Made by a program: the position numbers and the translations under genes. 64,000 nt of DNA from NCBI RefSeq assembly GCF_009938205.1, contig NZ_AP019654.1, positions 806,001 through 870,000 of the forward strand. The letters are read 5' to 3'. Below, piece by piece: positions 46,744 through 56,135 of the stretch. The notes below the pieces were generated by a model, which had not been told where the DNA came from, searched no databases, and saw only the letters and a list, made by a program, of their open reading frames with translations. The DNA comes from Vibrio panuliri. Its GTDB lineage: Bacteria > Pseudomonadota > Gammaproteobacteria > Enterobacterales > Vibrionaceae. Within the stretch, counting starts at the first letter, position 1; each line of letters starts with the position of its first letter.

Positions 46744-48192
46744 ATGAAATTTATTGTAAAGCCCCATCCAGAAATTTTTGTAAAAAGTGAGTCGGTGCGT
46801 AAGCGCTTCACAAAGATTCTTGAGTGTAACATTCGCAACATTATCAAGCTTCGCACTGAGTCTGTGGCAGTATTTAACCGTCGTGACCATATCGAAGTGA
46901 CGTCAGAAAGTGACCAATACCACGCTGAGGTGCTTGAGATCCTTACGCACACACCTGGTATTCACCATGTACTAGAAGTAAAACAGTCTGACTTTACTGA
47001 TCTACATAATATCTATGAGCAAGTGCTAGAGTTGAGTGCGCCACTGATCGAAAACAAAACGTTTGTGGTTCGTGCAAAGCGTCGTGGTAAACACGAGTTT
47101 AACTCGCTAGAGCTTGAGCGTTATGTTGGTGGCGGCTTAAACCAAGCGGTTGAAAGCGCGAAGGTGAAGCTGAGCAAACCAGAAGTCACCATCAATATCG
47201 AAGTGAGCAACGAGAAGCTTAACCAAGTATTGGCACGCCATAAAGGCTTAGGTGGTTTCCCTCTAGGTACGCAAGAAGACGTGCTAAGCCTAATCTCGGG
47301 CGGCTTTGACTCAGGCGTTTCAAGCTACTTACACATTAAGCGCGGCTCTAAAGTTCACTACTGTTTCTTTAACCTAGGTGGTCCTGCGCACGAGATCGGC
47401 GTGAAGCAAGTGTCACACTACCTATGGAACAAGTATGGCTCGTCAGCAAAAGTACGCTTTATCTCAGTCGACTTTGAACCAGTTGTCGCTGAAATTTTAG
47501 AGAAAGTGGATGACGGCCAAATGGGCGTTATCCTTAAGCGTATGTTTATGCGTGCTGCGGGTATGATCGCGGAAAAATTTGGTATCCAAGCATTAGTGAC
47601 TGGTGAAGCGTTAGGTCAGGTATCAAGCCAAACTCTAACCAACCTTCGCCATATCGACGGTGTGACAGATACTTTGATTCTTCGCCCACTGATTAACTGG
47701 GATAAAGAAGATATCATCAATCTTGCTCGTGACATCGGTACCGAGGACTTTGCGAAAACAATGCCAGAGTACTGTGGCGTGATTTCTAAGAAGCCAACGG
47801 TTAAAGCGGTGAAAGGTCGCTTAGAAGCGGAAGAAGCTAAGTTTGATTTCTCGATTCTAGAAAAAGTGGTTTACGAAGCTCGTCAAATGGACATTCGCGA
47901 TATTGCTAAAGAAACCGAGCAAGCGGCTCCAGAAGTTGAGCAGGTTCAAGCAGTAGAAGAGCACGCAATCGTGCTTGATATTCGTAGCCCTGACGAAGAA
48001 GATGAGAGCCCGCTAGAAATTGAAGGTGTGGAAGTGAAACACCTACCATTCTACAAGCTGTCTACTCAGTTTGGTGATTTGGATCAGAGCAAAACTTACC
48101 TACTGTATTGCGACCGCGGCGTAATGAGCCGTCTACAGGCGCTTTACCTGCAAGAGCAAGGTTTTGCGAATGTGAAGGTTTACCGCCCATAA
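46744..48192 (+). CDS. thiI: tRNA 4-thiouridine synthetase / thiamine sulfur transferase ThiI
   Basis: ThiI adenylates U8 of tRNA and passes sulfur to it, and also feeds sulfur into the thiazole of thiamine. The ferredoxin-like and THUMP domains cover residues 1-165. The PP-loop [10 protein letters not shown] is at 185-194 and a conserved cysteine is in YCGVISKKP near 344. The C-terminal rhodanese domain has its active cysteine in YCDRGVMSR near 456. The length of 482 matches E. coli. No TPP riboswitch is visible upstream. Confidence 0.97.
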   Translation: MKFIVKPHPEIFVKSESVRKRFTKILECNIRNIIKLRTESVAVFNRRDHIEVTSESDQYHAEVLEILTHTPGIHHVLEVKQSDFTDLHNIYEQVLELSAPLIENKTFVVRAKRRGKHEFNSLELERYVGGGLNQAVESAKVKLSKPEVTINIEVSNEKLNQVLARHKGLGGFPLGTQEDVLSLISGGFDSGVSSYLHIKRGSKVHYCFFNLGGPAHEIGVKQVSHYLWNKYGSSAKVRFISVDFEPVVAEILEKVDDGQMGVILKRMFMRAAGMIAEKFGIQALVTGEALGQVSSQTLTNLRHIDGVTDTLILRPLINWDKEDIINLARDIGTEDFAKTMPEYCGVISKKPTVKAVKGRLEAEEAKFDFSILEKVVYEARQMDIRDIAKETEQAAPEVEQVQAVEEHAIVLDIRSPDEEDESPLEIEGVEVKHLPFYKLSTQFGDLDQSKTYLLYCDRGVMSRLQALYLQEQGFANVKVYRP

Positions 48193-48222
48193 CGCTGACT
48201 AATTGGCGTTGATGACAAGATT

Positions 48223-48260
48223 AAAAGCGCAGATCGTTAATTCGATTTGCGCTTTTTTTG
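48223..48260 (+). terminator. Terminator of thiI
   Basis: AAAGCGCAGATCG / CGATTTGCGCTTT with one wobble and a 6-base loop, followed by TTTT, 31 bases after the stop. Confidence 0.9.
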
Positions 48261-48264
48261 TTTT

Positions 48265-48361
48265 TGTCATTCCTGATAGCCTATAAGGCGTAGTCGGATT
48301 CTTGTTGTGGATGGTAGAGAGATTCCCTGTCACGCTCGTTCCTCGCGGCATGGAATGACAA
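48265..48361. repeat. Dispersed palindromic repeat, diverged copy
   Basis: It starts TGTCATTCCTGATAGCC, has GTAGTCGGATTCTTG and GAGATTCCCTGTCACGC inside, and ends CATGGAATGACA. The outer arms TGTCATTCC / GGAATGACA are perfect. Confidence 0.85.
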
Positions 48362-48409
48362 GATGGAAGAGAGTTGAGATTAGAGAGCTTAGAACTGAGC
48401 ACGACTTTT

Positions 48410-48452
48410 TGTCATTCCTGATAGCCCATAAGGGCGTAGTCAGGAATCTCGC
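48410..48452. repeat. Half copy of the dispersed repeat
   Basis: Only the 5' half is present (TGTCATTCCTGATAGCC to GTCAGGAATCTCGC), almost identical to the start of the copy at 48265. The rest of the element is missing. Confidence 0.8.
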
Positions 48453-48476
48453 TTTTGGAATCTAAACTCGAGACAT

Positions 48477-48718
48477 AAAAAAACACCGCCTATTAGGCGG
48501 TGCTAAAAAATTTGACAGACAGGTCAAAATAAATACAGGAAGTATACGTTTTGTTTCTGGGATAAATGAAACAAAACCATGGTAGAAATCTACCGAACTC
48601 GAAATACGAGTTTGCAAACACAACATCGCAACAACAAAGCCAATTGGTTCAAAAAAACCAAGCCGTTCAGGCTCGCGTTGCGAAACGAAATATAGAATTT
48701 CTCTGGTCGTCAGGCAAT
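48477..48718 (-). ncRNA. gcvB: GcvB small regulatory RNA
   Basis: The minus strand has the GT-rich R1 target-pairing region of GcvB (complement of 48612-48637, TTGTTGTTG...TGTTGTGTTTGC). It also has the conserved ACTTCCTGTA (complement of 48534-48543) and ACCTGTCTGTC (complement of 48514-48524). It ends in a GCACCGCC-TATTA-GGCGGTG hairpin with seven T, as in E. coli GcvB. It lies divergent from gcvA, the same position as in E. coli. A TATAAA-type -10 (complement of 48725-48730) predicts a start near 48718 and a ~240-base RNA. GcvB silences peptide and amino-acid transporter mRNAs with Hfq. The 5' end position is inferred. Confidence 0.9.
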
Positions 48719-48775
48719 GGACATTTTATAATGTTTCAGATAAAAAAAACTAATCCAATATATTGAGGGCTTCCT

Positions 48776-49690
48776 ATGTCCAGAAGACTACCGCCTTTGA
48801 ACTCGTTAAAGGTGTTTGAAGCAGCCGCTCGCCACTTAAGTTTCACTCGAGCAGCAGAAGAGCTATTTGTGACGCAGGCCGCAGTTAGCCATCAAATCAA
48901 AGCGTTAGAAGAATTTCTTGGTTTAAAACTTTTTCGTCGTCGCAATCGCTCTTTGCTATTGACCGAAGAAGGGCAAAGTTACTTTCTCGATATTAAAGAC
49001 ATCTTTACTTCACTCGCAGAGGCGACGGATAAGGTACTTGAAAGAAGTGAGAAAGGGGCATTAACGATTAGTTTATCGCCAAGTTTTGCTATTCAATGGT
49101 TGGTGCCGAGATTGGCGGATTTTAATCAGCAAGAGCCTGATATTGACGTACGCATTAAGGCGGTCGATATCGAAGAAGGATCATTGACTGATGATGTCGA
49201 TGTAGCGATCTATTATGGTCGTGGCAACTGGCCGGGATTGCGTGCTGATAAGTTGTATCAAGAGTTTCTTATTCCACTGTGTTCACCGTCACTACTACTC
49301 GGTCCTAAGCCACTCGCAGAGCTGTCGGATCTGAAGAATCATACCCTACTGCACGATACTTCCCGTAAAGATTGGAAAAACTTTGCCAAGTTCCATGGCA
49401 TCGAAGGCGTGAATGTTAACCATGGTCCTATTTTTAGCCATTCAACCATGGTGCTACAAGCTGCCGCCCACGGACAAGGGGTTGCTTTGGGTAACAATGT
49501 CTTGGCGCAACCAGAGCTTGAGGCGGGGCGTTTGATTGCACCTTTTGATGAGGTGTTGGTCACCAAGAATGCTTTTTACGTGGTGTGCCATGAGAAACAA
49601 GCTGATATGGGCCGAATTGCCACTTTCCGTGATTGGATGTTAGCCAAAGCCCAAAGTGAGCAAGAGGAAATGTTGGAAGATGACGAGTAA
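48776..49690 (+). CDS. gcvA: Glycine cleavage system regulator GcvA (LysR family)
   Basis: GcvA controls gcvTHP and activates gcvB when glycine is plentiful. The winged helix MSRRLPPLNSLKVFEAAARH...TQAAVSHQIKALEEFLG is at residues 1-50. The LysR substrate domain includes DDVDVAIYYGRGNWPGL near 138-154. The overall match to E. coli GcvA is close (304 residues). GAGGG precedes the ATG. Its promoter faces that of gcvB within about 60 bases. The next gene overlaps its end by 11 bases. Confidence 0.96.
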   Translation: MSRRLPPLNSLKVFEAAARHLSFTRAAEELFVTQAAVSHQIKALEEFLGLKLFRRRNRSLLLTEEGQSYFLDIKDIFTSLAEATDKVLERSEKGALTISLSPSFAIQWLVPRLADFNQQEPDIDVRIKAVDIEEGSLTDDVDVAIYYGRGNWPGLRADKLYQEFLIPLCSPSLLLGPKPLAELSDLKNHTLLHDTSRKDWKNFAKFHGIEGVNVNHGPIFSHSTMVLQAAAHGQGVALGNNVLAQPELEAGRLIAPFDEVLVTKNAFYVVCHEKQADMGRIATFRDWMLAKAQSEQEEMLEDDE

Positions 49691-50306
49691 GGTAATCATA
49701 GATGGCGAACAAGGTTCGCCATTATTCGTTTTTGCGCATGGAGCAGGGGCAGGAATGGAGCATGCATTTATGCAGCACGTGGCTCTTGGCTTGGCTGAAA
49801 AAGGGATTCAAGTGGTGCGCTTTAACTTTCCTTATATGGTAAAGCGCGGTGAAGATGGCAAAAAGCGCCCGCCAGACCGTGCTCCCAAGTTGCTTGAGGC
49901 ATTTGAGCAAATCATCGCTGAGTATGCCGACCAGCCAATCGTGATTGGTGGGAAGTCGATGGGAGGGCGTATGGCGAGTTTACTTGCGGAGAATCCTCTA
50001 GTAGCAGGAATCGCCTGTTTGGGATATCCGTTCCATCCTCCGGGCAAACCTGAGAAATACAAAGGTGAACATCTGGCTGACCTCGCCAAACCCTGCCTTA
50101 TTTTGCAGGGCGAGCGTGATACTTTTGGTAAGCGTGAGGAGTTTGAGCATTTCTCACTTTCTCAAAGCGTTACTGTTGAGTTCGTATCTGATGGCGACCA
50201 TAGTTTTAAACCGCGTAAAAGTTCAGGTCATACTGAAGAAGGTAACCTTGCTCATACAGTAGACGTATTGAGTCAATTTATCTTCGCTTGTTATGAGAGG
50301 AAGTAA
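49680..50306 (+). CDS. Alpha/beta-fold hydrolase of the KANL3/Tex30 type
   Basis: The 208-residue product has an oxyanion-loop region FVFAHGAGAGMEHAFM at about residues 16-31. The nucleophile elbow is GGKSMGGRMAS near 93-103, ILQGERDTFG near 144 holds the acidic residue, and the histidine is in SDGDHSFKPRKSSG near 172. This is the COG3571-type hydrolase family; the substrate is unknown. The ATG at 49680 lies inside the end of gcvA after GGAAG, so translation is coupled. Confidence 0.85.
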   Translation: MTSKVIIDGEQGSPLFVFAHGAGAGMEHAFMQHVALGLAEKGIQVVRFNFPYMVKRGEDGKKRPPDRAPKLLEAFEQIIAEYADQPIVIGGKSMGGRMASLLAENPLVAGIACLGYPFHPPGKPEKYKGEHLADLAKPCLILQGERDTFGKREEFEHFSLSQSVTVEFVSDGDHSFKPRKSSGHTEEGNLAHTVDVLSQFIFACYERK

Positions 50307-50309
50307 CGA

Positions 50310-50705
50310 ATGCGTGCAAATAATCTTCTTGCTGCTGGTGGCGTTCTCGCGGGGGTAGGCGTTGCACTTGGTGCTTTTGCTTCGCATGGTTTAAAGACAG
50401 TACTCTCGCCTTACTTGTTGGAAGTGTTCTCGATCGGGGTGCAATATCAATTTATCCACGCGATAGCGATCCTACTGTGTGGGGGACTGTTATTGCTTAA
50501 TCTTGGCGAGAAAGCACAAAAATATTTTTTCATTGCCGCGATTTGCTTTATCATCGGCATCTTTTGTTTTAGCGGCAGTCTCTACGCACTAGCGTTAACC
50601 GGGGTGAAATGGTTCGGACCAATCACACCGATGGGTGGTTTCACCTTTATGCTAGGTTGGGCACTGTTCGTTTTCGCAGCACTACAGATCAAAAGAGGTG
50701 AGTAA
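50310..50705 (+). CDS. ygdD: DUF423 inner-membrane protein YgdD
   Basis: The 131-residue protein has four membrane helices and the family start AAGGVLAGVGVALGAFASHGLK at about residues 8-29. Function is unknown. E. coli has the same order gcvA-ygdD-rlmM. Here a hydrolase gene is added after gcvA. It begins 3 bases after that gene and its stop abuts the GTG of rlmM. Confidence 0.92.
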   Translation: MRANNLLAAGGVLAGVGVALGAFASHGLKTVLSPYLLEVFSIGVQYQFIHAIAILLCGGLLLLNLGEKAQKYFFIAAICFIIGIFCFSGSLYALALTGVKWFGPITPMGGFTFMLGWALFVFAALQIKRGE

Positions 50706-51797
50706 GTGAAACAACTGATGCTTTATTGCCGTTCGGGCTTTGAAAAAGAGTGTGCCGGTGAAATTCAAGACCGTGCTACGGCGTTGGAAGTGTTTGGTTT
50801 TCCACGTTTACAAAAGAACTCAGGTTACGTGCTGTTTGAGTGCTACCAAGCGGGCGACGCACAAAAACTGGTGAAAGAGTTGGACTTCAACTCGTTAATT
50901 TTCGCACGACAAATGTTCGCGGTTGCGGCAGAGGTGACTGACTTACCTCGTGAAGACCGTATTTCACCGATCCTTGAGTCATTGGCTGATGTTGATGCGA
51001 TGCCACTGTGTGGTGATATTCGTATAGAGACGCCTGACACCAATGAGGCCAAAGAGCTGCTTAAATTCTGTCGTAAGTTTACCGTACCAATGCGTCAAGC
51101 GATGCGTGGTAAAGGTGTGCTAATGAATAAAGAGCATGCGAAAAAACCAGTTCTGCATATTTGCTTTGTTGAACCGGGCCACTGCTACATTGGTTACTCG
51201 TTACCAGGAAACAACTCGCAGTTCTTTATGGGTATTCCACGTCTTAAGTTCCCAGCAGACGCACCTAGCCGCTCGACGCTGAAACTGGAAGAAGCTTTCC
51301 ATGTGTTTATTCCACGTAATGAATGGGATGAGCGTTTAGCGTCAGGTATGTGGGGTGTTGACCTTGGTGCATGCCCAGGTGGTTGGACTTATCAGCTAGT
51401 GAAGCGCTCAATGTTCGTTCATTCGGTGGACAACGGTATGATGGCGCAAAGCTTAATGGATACAGGACAAGTTAAGCACCATCAAGAAGATGGCTTTAAG
51501 TTTGAGCCTGCACGTAAGAATGTGACTTGGCTTGTTTGTGACATGATCGAAAAGCCATCACGTGTTGCGCAGTTAATGGGTGAGTGGATCATTAGTGGCT
51601 GGGCGAAAGAAGCGATCTTTAACCTTAAGCTGCCGATGAAAGGTCGTTACGACGAAGTTCTACAAGATATCGAAAACTTGAAGGTTTTCTTAATCGAGAA
51701 CGGCGTGAAGTTTAAGCTGCAAGCGAAGCATCTATATCATGACCGTGAAGAGATCACCGTGCACATTCAGTGTCTATCGAATATCTCTCCACACTAA
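50706..51797 (+). CDS. rlmM: 23S rRNA 2'-O-ribose C2498 methyltransferase RlmM
   Basis: RlmM methylates the ribose of C2498 in 23S rRNA. A THUMP-like N-terminal part covers residues 1-170. The Rossmann methyltransferase domain carries the SAM motif [15 protein letters not shown] near 216-230 and the catalytic lysines/aspartate ([21 protein letters not shown]). The length is 363. The start is GTG after GAGGTGAG. The gene ends a gcvA-hydrolase-ygdD-rlmM run. Confidence 0.96.
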   Translation: MKQLMLYCRSGFEKECAGEIQDRATALEVFGFPRLQKNSGYVLFECYQAGDAQKLVKELDFNSLIFARQMFAVAAEVTDLPREDRISPILESLADVDAMPLCGDIRIETPDTNEAKELLKFCRKFTVPMRQAMRGKGVLMNKEHAKKPVLHICFVEPGHCYIGYSLPGNNSQFFMGIPRLKFPADAPSRSTLKLEEAFHVFIPRNEWDERLASGMWGVDLGACPGGWTYQLVKRSMFVHSVDNGMMAQSLMDTGQVKHHQEDGFKFEPARKNVTWLVCDMIEKPSRVAQLMGEWIISGWAKEAIFNLKLPMKGRYDEVLQDIENLKVFLIENGVKFKLQAKHLYHDREEITVHIQCLSNISPH

Positions 51798-51822
51798 GAA
51801 TAATGATGCAGTTGTTATTGAT

Positions 51823-51856
51823 AAAACCCGCTTTTAAAGCGGGTTTTGTTTTTTTG
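51823..51856 (+). terminator. Terminator of rlmM
   Basis: AAAACCCGCTTT-TAA-AGCGGGTTTT followed by GTTTTTTT, 26 bases after the stop. Confidence 0.93.
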
Positions 51857-51890
51857 CGTGGGTGTGTTTACCAAGCGATCCCATAAACTG

Positions 51891-52293
51891 CCCGCTATTT
51901 GTCATTCCATGGCGCGCGCAAGCGCGAGCAGGGAATCTTATTTTCAAGGGTGAAAGCGAGATTCCCGACTCGGTCGTCCCTCCCTCTCGAGAATGACAGT
52001 TGTTGGGGGGGCTTCGTTCTTTTTTGTTCCTTGAACTGCCCGCTATTTGTCATTCCATGGCGCGCGCAAGCGCGAGCAGGGAATCTTATTTTCATCGGTG
52101 AAAGCGAGGTTCCCGACTCGGTCGTCCCTCCCTCTCGAGAATGACAGTTGTTGGGGGGCTTCGTTCTTTCTTGTTCCTTGAACTGCCCGCTATTTGTCAT
52201 TCCATGGCGCACGTAAGCGCGAGCAGGGAATCTTATTTTCATCGGTGAAAGCGAGATTCCCGACTCGGTCGTTCCTCCCTCTCGGGAATGACA
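51891..52293. repeat. Three tandem copies of the dispersed palindromic repeat
   Basis: Units begin at 51891, 52037 and 52184 (periods 146 and 147) and are nearly identical. Each holds one element (51900-51999, 52048-52147, 52195-52293). The third copy has perfect outer arms TGTCATTCC / GGAATGACA and inner arms GGGAATCT / AGATTCCC, so it can fold as nested hairpins. A G run after the element varies in length between copies (7 and 6). No gene lies in 51857-52357. A minus-strand frame through it is a by-product of the repeats. Confidence 0.93.
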
Positions 52294-52357
52294 AATGTTG
52301 GATCGGTCGTCTTTATTGAGAGTGACAAGTGTTAGCTTGCCTCTTCGTCTCGGGAAT

Positions 52358-53155
52358 TTACCAAGAGTCGTCGTCGCCCCAACTGCCTGAGTCATCGCTA
52401 CCGAAGTCAAAATCATCGCTCGTTGAGTTATCTTCACCACCCCAGCGAGTCGAGTCATCACTCAAGCCATTTTCATCCAAACTGTCACTACTTGAGTCAC
52501 TAAAACTTAGATCATCAGGGTTACCAAATCCGGTATCGGTATTCCAGCCGCCACCCGTGTAGCTTTGGGTATAGTCATCGCTGCCAGCGAGAAATGAACT
52601 GGCGTTATCGTCTGCGACCGCTGCGTCATTTTCAGCGCTCGCCACATTTGATGACTCTTCCGTCTGACTATTATCCAACGGGTTCTCAGCAGTATCGTCC
52701 GGCTGCTGATAGTAATTGTTCGTGGTGTTTTCTACGATTGGCTCTGCGGCGTGGGAATCTGAAAATAGCAAATGGCTGAGGGTACTGCCTGCCACCATGC
52801 CAGCGGCGACACCGGCTGCGGTCTGCATAAAGCCACCAAAGGCACTGGGTTGGTAGCTTGATACTGGCGGTCTTGGTGGTTGGCGGCTTTCGCCAAACAT
52901 TCGGCTCATCGTGCCACGCTTGGACTCTTGCTGATAAAAGTCGGCATTACTTTGCAAGTAGTCATTGCGTTTCTTCATCTCAGTCAAGGCAAGTTCTTGT
53001 GCTAATGCTAGTTGGCTAAGTCGATAAATAATATCGCGTTGAGAGGCGATTTTATGGTTGATGAGCTCTGCTGCGGCAGGATCTTGAGTAATATCTTGTT
53101 TTGCCGCTAATTTATCAGCTAGCTTTTCAATCATTTCTTGTTCTTGTGGGGTCAT
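52358..53155 (-). CDS. DUF2076 family protein with acidic tail
   Basis: The 265-residue product starts MTPQEQEMIEKLADKLAAKQ. A helical part runs to about residue 75, and a proline-rich link (QPPRPPVSS) follows. A small Gly/Ala-rich hydrophobic stretch covers about 105-130 (FGGFMQTAAGVAAGMVAGSTL). The last ~110 residues are almost only Asp, Ser, Asn, Gly and Trp, ending SGSWGDDDSW. This is the DUF2076 layout (COG3416). Some members are called periplasmic ligand-binding sensors, without proof I know of. No signal peptide is evident. The acidic tail may bind metal or be disordered. Confidence 0.8.
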   Translation of the reverse strand: MTPQEQEMIEKLADKLAAKQDITQDPAAAELINHKIASQRDIIYRLSQLALAQELALTEMKKRNDYLQSNADFYQQESKRGTMSRMFGESRQPPRPPVSSYQPSAFGGFMQTAAGVAAGMVAGSTLSHLLFSDSHAAEPIVENTTNNYYQQPDDTAENPLDNSQTEESSNVASAENDAAVADDNASSFLAGSDDYTQSYTGGGWNTDTGFGNPDDLSFSDSSSDSLDENGLSDDSTRWGGEDNSTSDDFDFGSDDSGSWGDDDSW

Positions 53156-53565
53156 TACCCAGTCCTCAAATCACTAATGGCCGTGCCATTTCATTACTTC
53201 TGTATTTATTAGGCTGACTTACAGGGGAGGAAGGCGACATTGTTCAGTACGCTTACCTCTGTTACTAACCAGAATAAGCAATTGATCATTCTTGCCATTT
53301 TTGTTGTGCAGTGTTCTGACCACTCACTTACCCCAATCGGTATGAGCTGTAACCTCATTCTATGCCTACAAAACAGAGGAAATGGTTATGGAATCATTAT
53401 TTGCTGAAAGCGTCAGTTAAGGGGGCAGGATTAGGGGATTTGTTGAGCAATTCGGTGTGAGTCACACCATCAGGTTGTATGCATGGTGCTGATTTGAGCA
53501 GATATCGCCACAGGAGGGAGCGCTGAACTCTCAATGTTCACCCCCCCCATCTTGATATGGCTAAG
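53156..53565. other. Noncoding interval between xni and the DUF2076 gene
   Basis: It contains a ten-codon plus-strand frame (53388-53420, MESLFAESVS) with a good AGAGGA ribosome site 7 bases upstream. It also contains a tight palindrome GGTGTGA-G-TCACACC at 53454-53468 and a run of eight C at 53541-53548. No terminator or longer gene is visible. The tiny frame could be a leader peptide or chance. Confidence 0.4.
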
Positions 53566-54336
53566 TTATTTGGCGTTGTAGCGTAGGTCTTGCAAGTTAA
53601 AGCCAAGTTCGATGTCTGTTTTCAGCGCTGCAACTTGTTTGCACTTGCGCGCCATTTCGATCTCTTTATCCAGCTTTTTGCGATATTTGCTTGGCAACTC
53701 ATCACTGGCAAAGGCTTGTTCAATATCGGCAAACTGAGTCAGGATTTCTTTAGCGGCTTTAGGGCCGATTCCTGCTACTCCAGGCACTTGGCTAGAGCTG
53801 ATGCCAGTCAGTCCCCAATAATCGGATAGCTGGGTTGGTTTAACACCAAACTCATTCTCGATAAAAGGTTCATCTAACCAACGGTGCTGGAAATAGTCAC
53901 GGATCTGTAGGGTAGGAGACAGCAACTGACAGTAACCTTTGTCTGTCGAGATAATGGTGACTTTCTCATTGTGGCTAGCGACTTTGATTGCCAAGGTTGC
54001 GACCAAATCATCGGCTTCATCCCCTTCTGACAATAACGAGTCGATCCCTAACTGCCACCAAGCATCTTGAATTGCATCGAGACCGTGAACCAGTGGTTCC
54101 GGCATCGGCTTACGATTTTGCTTATATTCGGGTAGGATCTCTGCTCGCCAACCGCGATCTTGTAGATGATGATCAAACACGGCGATGATATGGGTTGGTT
54201 TAGCCTCATTAATTATACGAGTCAGCGTACGGCTGGTTGTTTCTATTGTTCTCGCGATATCGTTTGGATCCGGTTGAACAGAGTGAACACGACGGATCAA
54301 GTTTAAGGCATCGATAATGACAAGGTGAATAGACAT
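53566..54336 (-). CDS. xni: Flap endonuclease Xni (ExoIX)
   Basis: Xni is a 5'-nuclease of the FEN family lacking the polymerase domain. IIDALNLIRRVHS is at residues 7-19 with the first metal aspartate. AVFDH follows near 54, EGDEADDLVATLAIK near 101, and ISTDKGYCQLLSP near 128. The helix-hairpin-helix GVAGIGPKAAKEILTQF is near 185-201. The length of 256 matches E. coli. It lies downstream of ppnN, beyond a terminator. Confidence 0.95.
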   Translation of the reverse strand: MSIHLVIIDALNLIRRVHSVQPDPNDIARTIETTSRTLTRIINEAKPTHIIAVFDHHLQDRGWRAEILPEYKQNRKPMPEPLVHGLDAIQDAWWQLGIDSLLSEGDEADDLVATLAIKVASHNEKVTIISTDKGYCQLLSPTLQIRDYFQHRWLDEPFIENEFGVKPTQLSDYWGLTGISSSQVPGVAGIGPKAAKEILTQFADIEQAFASDELPSKYRKKLDKEIEMARKCKQVAALKTDIELGFNLQDLRYNAK

Positions 54337-54343
54337 AAAAGGT

Positions 54344-54374
54344 ATAAAAAATAAGGGCCAATGGCCCTTATTGT
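54344..54374 (-). terminator. Terminator of ppnN
   Basis: AATAAGGGCC-AAT-GGCCCTTATT (54350-54372) with a T run on the minus strand (complement of 54345-54352). It lies just upstream of the xni start. Confidence 0.9.
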
Positions 54375-54396
54375 AATTGAAACGACAGCGAAAGTC

Positions 54397-55764
54397 TTAT
54401 TTCGTCTCTGTGGCGATTCGATAGCATGGCACGTACGCCGTGCCGCCAGGCAGTTTCATACGGTGTTGCTCGACAAAGTCTTTCAACAGGCGATCCATTT
54501 TCTTCATTAGGTCAGCGTCACCATCAAGGATAAACGGCCCTTTGCGCTCAATTTCACGAATCCCTTCAGCCTTAACATTACCAGCAACAATACCGGAGAA
54601 GGCTTGTCTAAGCGCCGCGGCTAAGTTTTCTGGGCGTTGATTGAGGTGCAGATCCAAACTCGCCATGGCTTCATGCGTTGGTTCAAATGGCAGTTGGAAT
54701 TCGGGTTCAATTTTTAGCGACCAGTTAAAGCTGTAGGCATCGCCGGTGTCTTTGCGGTGCTGACGTACCTGATCCATACTCTGCTTCATAATTCGAGCAA
54801 CTTGCTCAGGGTCATCAATCACAATCTGATAGTGTTTTTGAGCTGCTTCGCCCAATGTAGAGCCAATAAACTGGTCAATCGAACGGAAGTAAGCCTCACT
54901 CTCTTTTGGCCCTGTCAGAACAATTGGGAGCGGCTGATCAGCATTCTCTGGGTGCATCATAATACCCAAGATATAGAGCAACTCTTCTGCCGTACCTGGG
55001 CCCCCAGGGAAAATAACGATGCCATGTGCCATGCGAACAAAGGCTTCCAAACGTTTTTCAATATCTGGCATGATCACCAGCTCATTCACAATTGGATTCG
55101 GCGGCTCGGCGGCGATAATTGAAGGTTCTGTTAAGCCGAGATAACGTTGGTGGGTATAGCGTTGTTTGGCATGACCGATCGCCGCACCTTTCATCGGTCC
55201 TTCCATCGCACCGGGCCCACAGCCAGTACAAATGTTCAGTTCACGAAGCCCTAGTTCATTACCGACTAGTCGAGTGTATTGATATTCGGTTTCGTTAATT
55301 GAGTGTCCACCCCAACACACCACTAAGTTCGGCTCAATACCAGGCGTTAGCGCCCGAGCATTGCGCAGAATGCCAAATACCAGGTTAGTGATATGCGTTG
55401 CATTGGTGAGGTTGAGACGTTGGTTATCAGCAAGGTGCATATTGACGTAGACAATATCGCGCAACACAGCAAACAGGTGTTCTTGTATACCTTTGATGAT
55501 CTCACCATCGACAAAAGCATGCTCAGGTGGATTGGTTAATTCGAGTTTGATTCCGCGCTCGCGGCGCATTACCGTCACATCAAACGATTTATGTTTGTCT
55601 AATAACTCTTTGGAGTTGTCGGTGTGGCTACCAGAGTTTAATACTGCGAGGGTACAGTTGCGGTAGAGTTGATACAGATCGCTCGATGCGGTCTTTTTAA
55701 GGCGCTCAACTTCGAGTTGAGAGAGTAGATCCATACTACCAGCAGGACTGATATGGGTGATCAT
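54397..55764 (-). CDS. ppnN: Nucleotide 5'-monophosphate nucleosidase PpnN (YgdH)
   Basis: PpnN splits nucleoside monophosphates into base and ribose-5-phosphate and is stimulated by (p)ppGpp in E. coli. The LOG-type core has [16 protein letters not shown] at about 194-209. The substrate motif is [14 protein letters not shown] near 265-278. DUF3412 and DUF4478 type flanks fill the 455 residues. GGAGG precedes the ATG by 7 bases. E. coli has it close to xni, queF and syd, as here. Confidence 0.95.
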   Translation of the reverse strand: MITHISPAGSMDLLSQLEVERLKKTASSDLYQLYRNCTLAVLNSGSHTDNSKELLDKHKSFDVTVMRRERGIKLELTNPPEHAFVDGEIIKGIQEHLFAVLRDIVYVNMHLADNQRLNLTNATHITNLVFGILRNARALTPGIEPNLVVCWGGHSINETEYQYTRLVGNELGLRELNICTGCGPGAMEGPMKGAAIGHAKQRYTHQRYLGLTEPSIIAAEPPNPIVNELVIMPDIEKRLEAFVRMAHGIVIFPGGPGTAEELLYILGIMMHPENADQPLPIVLTGPKESEAYFRSIDQFIGSTLGEAAQKHYQIVIDDPEQVARIMKQSMDQVRQHRKDTGDAYSFNWSLKIEPEFQLPFEPTHEAMASLDLHLNQRPENLAAALRQAFSGIVAGNVKAEGIREIERKGPFILDGDADLMKKMDRLLKDFVEQHRMKLPGGTAYVPCYRIATETK

Positions 55765-56054
55765 AGTGACCTCCTTGACGATATATTGGCAGCTTCACTT
55801 CCCGCGAACAGGCTTAGGGCCAATCACTTAGCAGACGAGTACACCAAAACTGCCAACGCAATTAAGGCTCACGCTACCGAGTGAGCGGAGTCGTATCGGT
55901 AAGGTTTGTACGTAAGCTATCCGTTATTGTTTTTATTGTTATCCTTGTCCCTTCGATTCACACATGATGATGTCATAGCGGGACGTTATCTAATGCCGAG
56001 TGAATAAATGACTAAGCATCTGATATCTATAAAGCTATCATACTATTGGGAAAA
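55765..56054. other. Noncoding interval upstream of ppnN
   Basis: The interval has no credible reading frame. A short inverted repeat CCGATAC-type pair (CTACCGAGTGAGCGGAGTCGTATCGGTAAGG, 55874-55904, given here only by its arms TACCGA and TCGGTA) may mark a leader hairpin of ppnN. I see nothing else of note. Confidence 0.4.
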
Positions 56055-56055
56055 T

Positions 56056-56096
56056 AAAAAAGCCGCGGATTAAATAATCTGAGCGGCTTTCTTGTT
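56056..56096 (-). terminator. Terminator of the diguanylate cyclase gene
   Basis: AAGCCGC / GCGGCTT arms with inner GATTA / TAATC pairing, and a T run on the minus strand (complement of 56053-56062). It lies about 40 bases beyond the stop. Confidence 0.85.
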
Positions 56097-56135
56097 TGAG
56101 GCTTGGTTTTAAGGGTTATCTCGCGCTTAAATGGC

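Noticed and set aside
48566-48766. 66-codon plus-strand frame, Gln/Asn-rich, just before gcvA
   Set aside because: It is exactly antisense to GcvB. Its Gln/Asn codons arise from the complement of the GT-rich R1 region, and it has no good ribosome site.
51895-52461. 188-codon minus-strand frame through the triple repeat
   Set aside because: The same peptide (CHSREGGTTESG...) recurs because the repeat length keeps frame. There is no family likeness, and it overlaps the DUF2076 gene end.
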